A stretch of DNA of 64,000 nt from Erythrobacter sp. (GTDB taxonomy: Bacteria; Pseudomonadota; Alphaproteobacteria; Sphingomonadales; Sphingomonadaceae), in assembly GCF_030066995.1 (NCBI RefSeq), contig NZ_JASJAP010000004.1, positions 124,001 through 188,000 on the forward strand. The letters run 5' to 3'. The number at the start of each line of letters is the position of its first letter. The first letter of the stretch is position 1. A model generated the notes under the pieces. The model was not told the origin of the DNA, made no database searches, and worked only from the letters and a program-made list of their open reading frames with translations. The translations under genes were made by a program, and so were the position numbers. Shown piece by piece: positions 61,804-64,000 of this stretch.

Positions 61804-64000
61804 ATGAACTTTCATTCCACACCGCGCGAACTCACCGAATGCGATCGGGAACCGATCCATCATATTGCGGCGGTCCAGCCATTTGGCGCCCTAATCGCCT
61901 TGCGCCGCGATTGGCGCGTGGGCCAACGCTCGATCAATTGCGCAGAGCTGCTTAACCTCGGCGCGCTGCCGAAGATTGGCGCCGCGCTCGACGAGGTGCT
62001 CTTGCCGAAGGCTGTGGAGGCTCTGAAATCAGCCGCCCGACGCCTGACCGAAGAGGACGCGGTCGAGCGGCTGTTTGGCGTTGCCCTTGCCCAGCCGGAG
62101 ACGTTGTTCGATTGCGCCGTGCACAAGGTCGGCGAGCGGGTGATTGTCGAGTTCGAGCGGCATGACCCGGACGAGTTCGTGAACCACGTCTCGCTCATCG
62201 CGCCCCTGGTGTCCAAGCTTGAAACGATCAACGACCTGCCCCGCCTGTGCTCACAAACCGCTAAGCTGGTGCGGGAGATGCTCGGATACGACCGGGTCAT
62301 GGTCTACAAGTTTCATGCCGATGAGAGCGGCGAAGTGATCGCCGAAGACGCGCGCGAGGATTTGGAGCCCTATCTCGGGCTTCGCTACCCCCGGGCCGAC
62401 ATTCCGCAACAGGCTCGCGATCTCTTTCGCCGCAACCGGGTCCGGGTGATTGCCGATGTCTCGGCCGAGCCATCGCCGGTTGACCCGGCCGTCACCTTCG
62501 GCGGCCAGCCGCTCGATTTGTCCATGAGCGTCTTGCGCGCGCATTCCAACATGCATCTGAAATACCTGACCAACATGGGCGTCGGCGCGACGCTGGCCAT
62601 GGCGATCGTGCGCCGCGGAAAACTGTGGGGCATGATTTCATGCCATCATGGCGAACCAAAGCTACCCTCGTTCTCGCTCAGGACCGTGGCTGAGACCTTC
62701 AGTCAGATGTTCTCGCTGATCCTCGATCGAATGCTGATCGACCGTTCCGAGCGGCTGCGCTCGCGCGGGAGGGATCTGCACAATACGCTGATGGTAAACC
62801 TTGCCGATGGCGAGTCCCTTGGCGCCAATGTCGCGAGAGTGGCAGAGATGCTGGAGGGTTTGATCCCGCATGATGGCCTAAGCCTAAAGGTCTCGAACGA
62901 GTTCACAAGCTACGGCGCCGCGCCGAGCGAAGCGGAATTCGCCGCGATCGCGGGCGATCTGAGCGACGCGGATGTTCAAGTGGCCTATGGCACCACCAAT
63001 CTGGCCCAGCATATCCCGTCGGCGTCGGCTTTCGCCGAGCGCGCGACCGGCGCTCTCATCATTCCAATATCGCGCGATTCCAACGAGCATCTGATCCTTT
63101 GGCGCCAACCGCTGACCCAAACCGTGTCCTGGGCCGGCGATCCATCGAAAGCCAAGGTGGCGACGCCCGGCGAACGGCTGCAACCCCGAGAGAGTTTCGC
63201 GGCGTGGGAAAAGACTGTCGACGGGCATAGCGAGGAATGGAGCGAGGACGACCTGCAGATCGCCGAAGGACTGCGCGTTGCCCTGCTTGAGGTGATCCTG
63301 CGCATGTCCGACGAGGTGGCGCGCCAGCGCCACCGCGCGCAGGAGCAGCAGGACCTGCTTATCGCCGAGCTCAACCATCGCGTGCGCAACATTCTCAACC
63401 TTATTCGCAGCCTGGTTTCGCAATCGCAGCACGACGCCGTGAACGTCGAGAGTTTCGCCTCGATCGTGAGTGGACGCATCGCCGCGCTCGCGTCCGCGCA
63501 CGACAACATAACGCGCGAGAACTGGACGCCAGCGCCGCTCGCCAAGCTGTTCGAGAGCGAGATCGAGGCGTATCTCACCGGCAAGTGGGACCGCTTCACG
63601 CTCATCGGGGAATCGGTCCTTATCGCGCCCGAAGCCTACACCGTGCTCGCGCTGGTCGTACACGAGTTGATGACCAACTCGGCAAAGTACGGCAGTCTTT
63701 GCGATCGCTCGGGCTCGGTCACGGTCGAGGTCTCGCGCACCGCGCTGGACGATCTCGCTATCGCATGGCGCGAGCGGGGCGGGCCACCCGTGCAGCCTCC
63801 CACACGGCGCGGTTTCGGTTCCACCATTATCGAGCGCTCGATACCCTTCGAGCTGAAGGGCGAGGCACGGTTGCGTTTCCAGCTCGCGGGGCTGGAGGCC
63901 GACTTTGTTGTCCCCCGCCGGTATGTCAGCCACCGAAGCGCAGAGGTTGAAGCGGACCATCCCGCTGCGTCGAACGACGACAATCGTATCGTCGCGGCGC
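61804..64000 (+). CDS. bphP: Bacteriophytochrome histidine kinase of the HWE type (3' end off window)
   Basis: The 732 visible codons encode a PAS-GAF-PHY sensor and kinase. Cys13 in ECDREPIH is the biliverdin-binding residue; RYPRADIPQQAR (Asp199) and LRAHSNMHLKYLTNMGV (His251) and SCHH (His281) line the chromophore pocket. The PHY tongue is seen as SWAGDP and QPRESFAAWE. The kinase has ELNHRVRNIL (His525), HELMTNSAKYG (from His620) and WRERGGPP (Trp655, Glu657), the HWE-family marks. A linker follows at the right edge, where a response-regulator domain may lie. It senses red/far-red light; the output pathway is unknown. Confidence 0.95.
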   Translation, partial: MNFHSTPRELTECDREPIHHIAAVQPFGALIALRRDWRVGQRSINCAELLNLGALPKIGAALDEVLLPKAVEALKSAARRLTEEDAVERLFGVALAQPETLFDCAVHKVGERVIVEFERHDPDEFVNHVSLIAPLVSKLETINDLPRLCSQTAKLVREMLGYDRVMVYKFHADESGEVIAEDAREDLEPYLGLRYPRADIPQQARDLFRRNRVRVIADVSAEPSPVDPAVTFGGQPLDLSMSVLRAHSNMHLKYLTNMGVGATLAMAIVRRGKLWGMISCHHGEPKLPSFSLRTVAETFSQMFSLILDRMLIDRSERLRSRGRDLHNTLMVNLADGESLGANVARVAEMLEGLIPHDGLSLKVSNEFTSYGAAPSEAEFAAIAGDLSDADVQVAYGTTNLAQHIPSASAFAERATGALIIPISRDSNEHLILWRQPLTQTVSWAGDPSKAKVATPGERLQPRESFAAWEKTVDGHSEEWSEDDLQIAEGLRVALLEVILRMSDEVARQRHRAQEQQDLLIAELNHRVRNILNLIRSLVSQSQHDAVNVESFASIVSGRIAALASAHDNITRENWTPAPLAKLFESEIEAYLTGKWDRFTLIGESVLIAPEAYTVLALVVHELMTNSAKYGSLCDRSGSVTVEVSRTALDDLAIAWRERGGPPVQPPTRRGFGSTIIERSIPFELKGEARLRFQLAGLEADFVVPRRYVSHRSAEVEADHPAASNDDNRIVAA

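Overview
The window looks like a chromosomal segment of a GC-rich alphaproteobacterium, most likely a member of the Sphingomonadales (Erythrobacteraceae-like). Pointers are COQ9, NDUFA12, an EipA/DUF1134 protein, several TonB-dependent receptors of sphingomonad type, an ABA4-like membrane protein, an HWE-kinase bacteriophytochrome with its own haem oxygenase, and the gene order recX-DUF192-NDUFA12-DUF2155 facing aat. This placement is inference; there is no 16S gene here. No insertion sequence, prophage or CRISPR array was seen.

Layout. 1-8.8 kb: housekeeping genes (partial ssb, COQ9, an ankyrin protein, a SCO copper chaperone, a YcgN-type cysteine-cluster protein, a YgjP-type metallopeptidase, DUF4402, ribD-ribE, an aromatic aminotransferase, an EipA-like envelope protein). 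9.1-14.8 kb: tRNA-Ser(GCU), a formylglycine-generating-type lipoprotein with both copper-binding cysteines, and divergently a three-gene unit of a DUF2946-like His-rich small protein, a TonB receptor and a PepSY membrane protein. That order matches the copper-responsive uORF system known from Bordetella (cruR-bfrG). 14.8-18.8 kb: trehalose operon otsB-GH15-otsA. 18.9-26.4 kb: a serralysin-like metalloprotease, a MerC-domain gene under a candidate Zur box, a patatin-like lipoprotein and a sugar-lactone-oxidase-like flavoprotein.

26.4-41.3 kb is a catabolic region: HPPD between two VOC-fold proteins, a CMD/AhpD-fold protein, a thiolase and a thiolase-like protein, an enoyl-CoA hydratase, an acyl-CoA dehydrogenase, two TonB receptors and a Baeyer-Villiger-type monooxygenase. 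Three divergent promoter gaps here each carry a clear inverted repeat, and two palindromic intergenic repeats lie inside the region. Together the genes could take up a hydrophobic or aromatic compound, oxygenate it and degrade it by CoA-dependent beta-oxidation; the substrate is not evident.

41.4-54.9 kb: a CinA-like protein, a polysaccharide-deacetylase-like and a FemAB/GNAT-like pair, rplKA with a strong terminator, PspA, an ABA4-like two-gene membrane unit, secE-nusG, an AGCS symporter, a 61-codon small gene with a near-perfect Shine-Dalgarno, tRNA-Trp, aat, and the recX-DUF192-NDUFA12-DUF2155 group. 55.1-64 kb: a stand-alone fatty acyl-AMP ligase, a DUF389 membrane protein, a TelA/XpaC-like pair with a PHA-system small protein, then bphO-bphP, which runs off the right edge.

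The most interesting elements are the putative copper uORF module beside a copper-type FGE, the Zur-box MerC gene, the three operator-like palindromes of the catabolic region, and the small gene at 51.5-51.7 kb.
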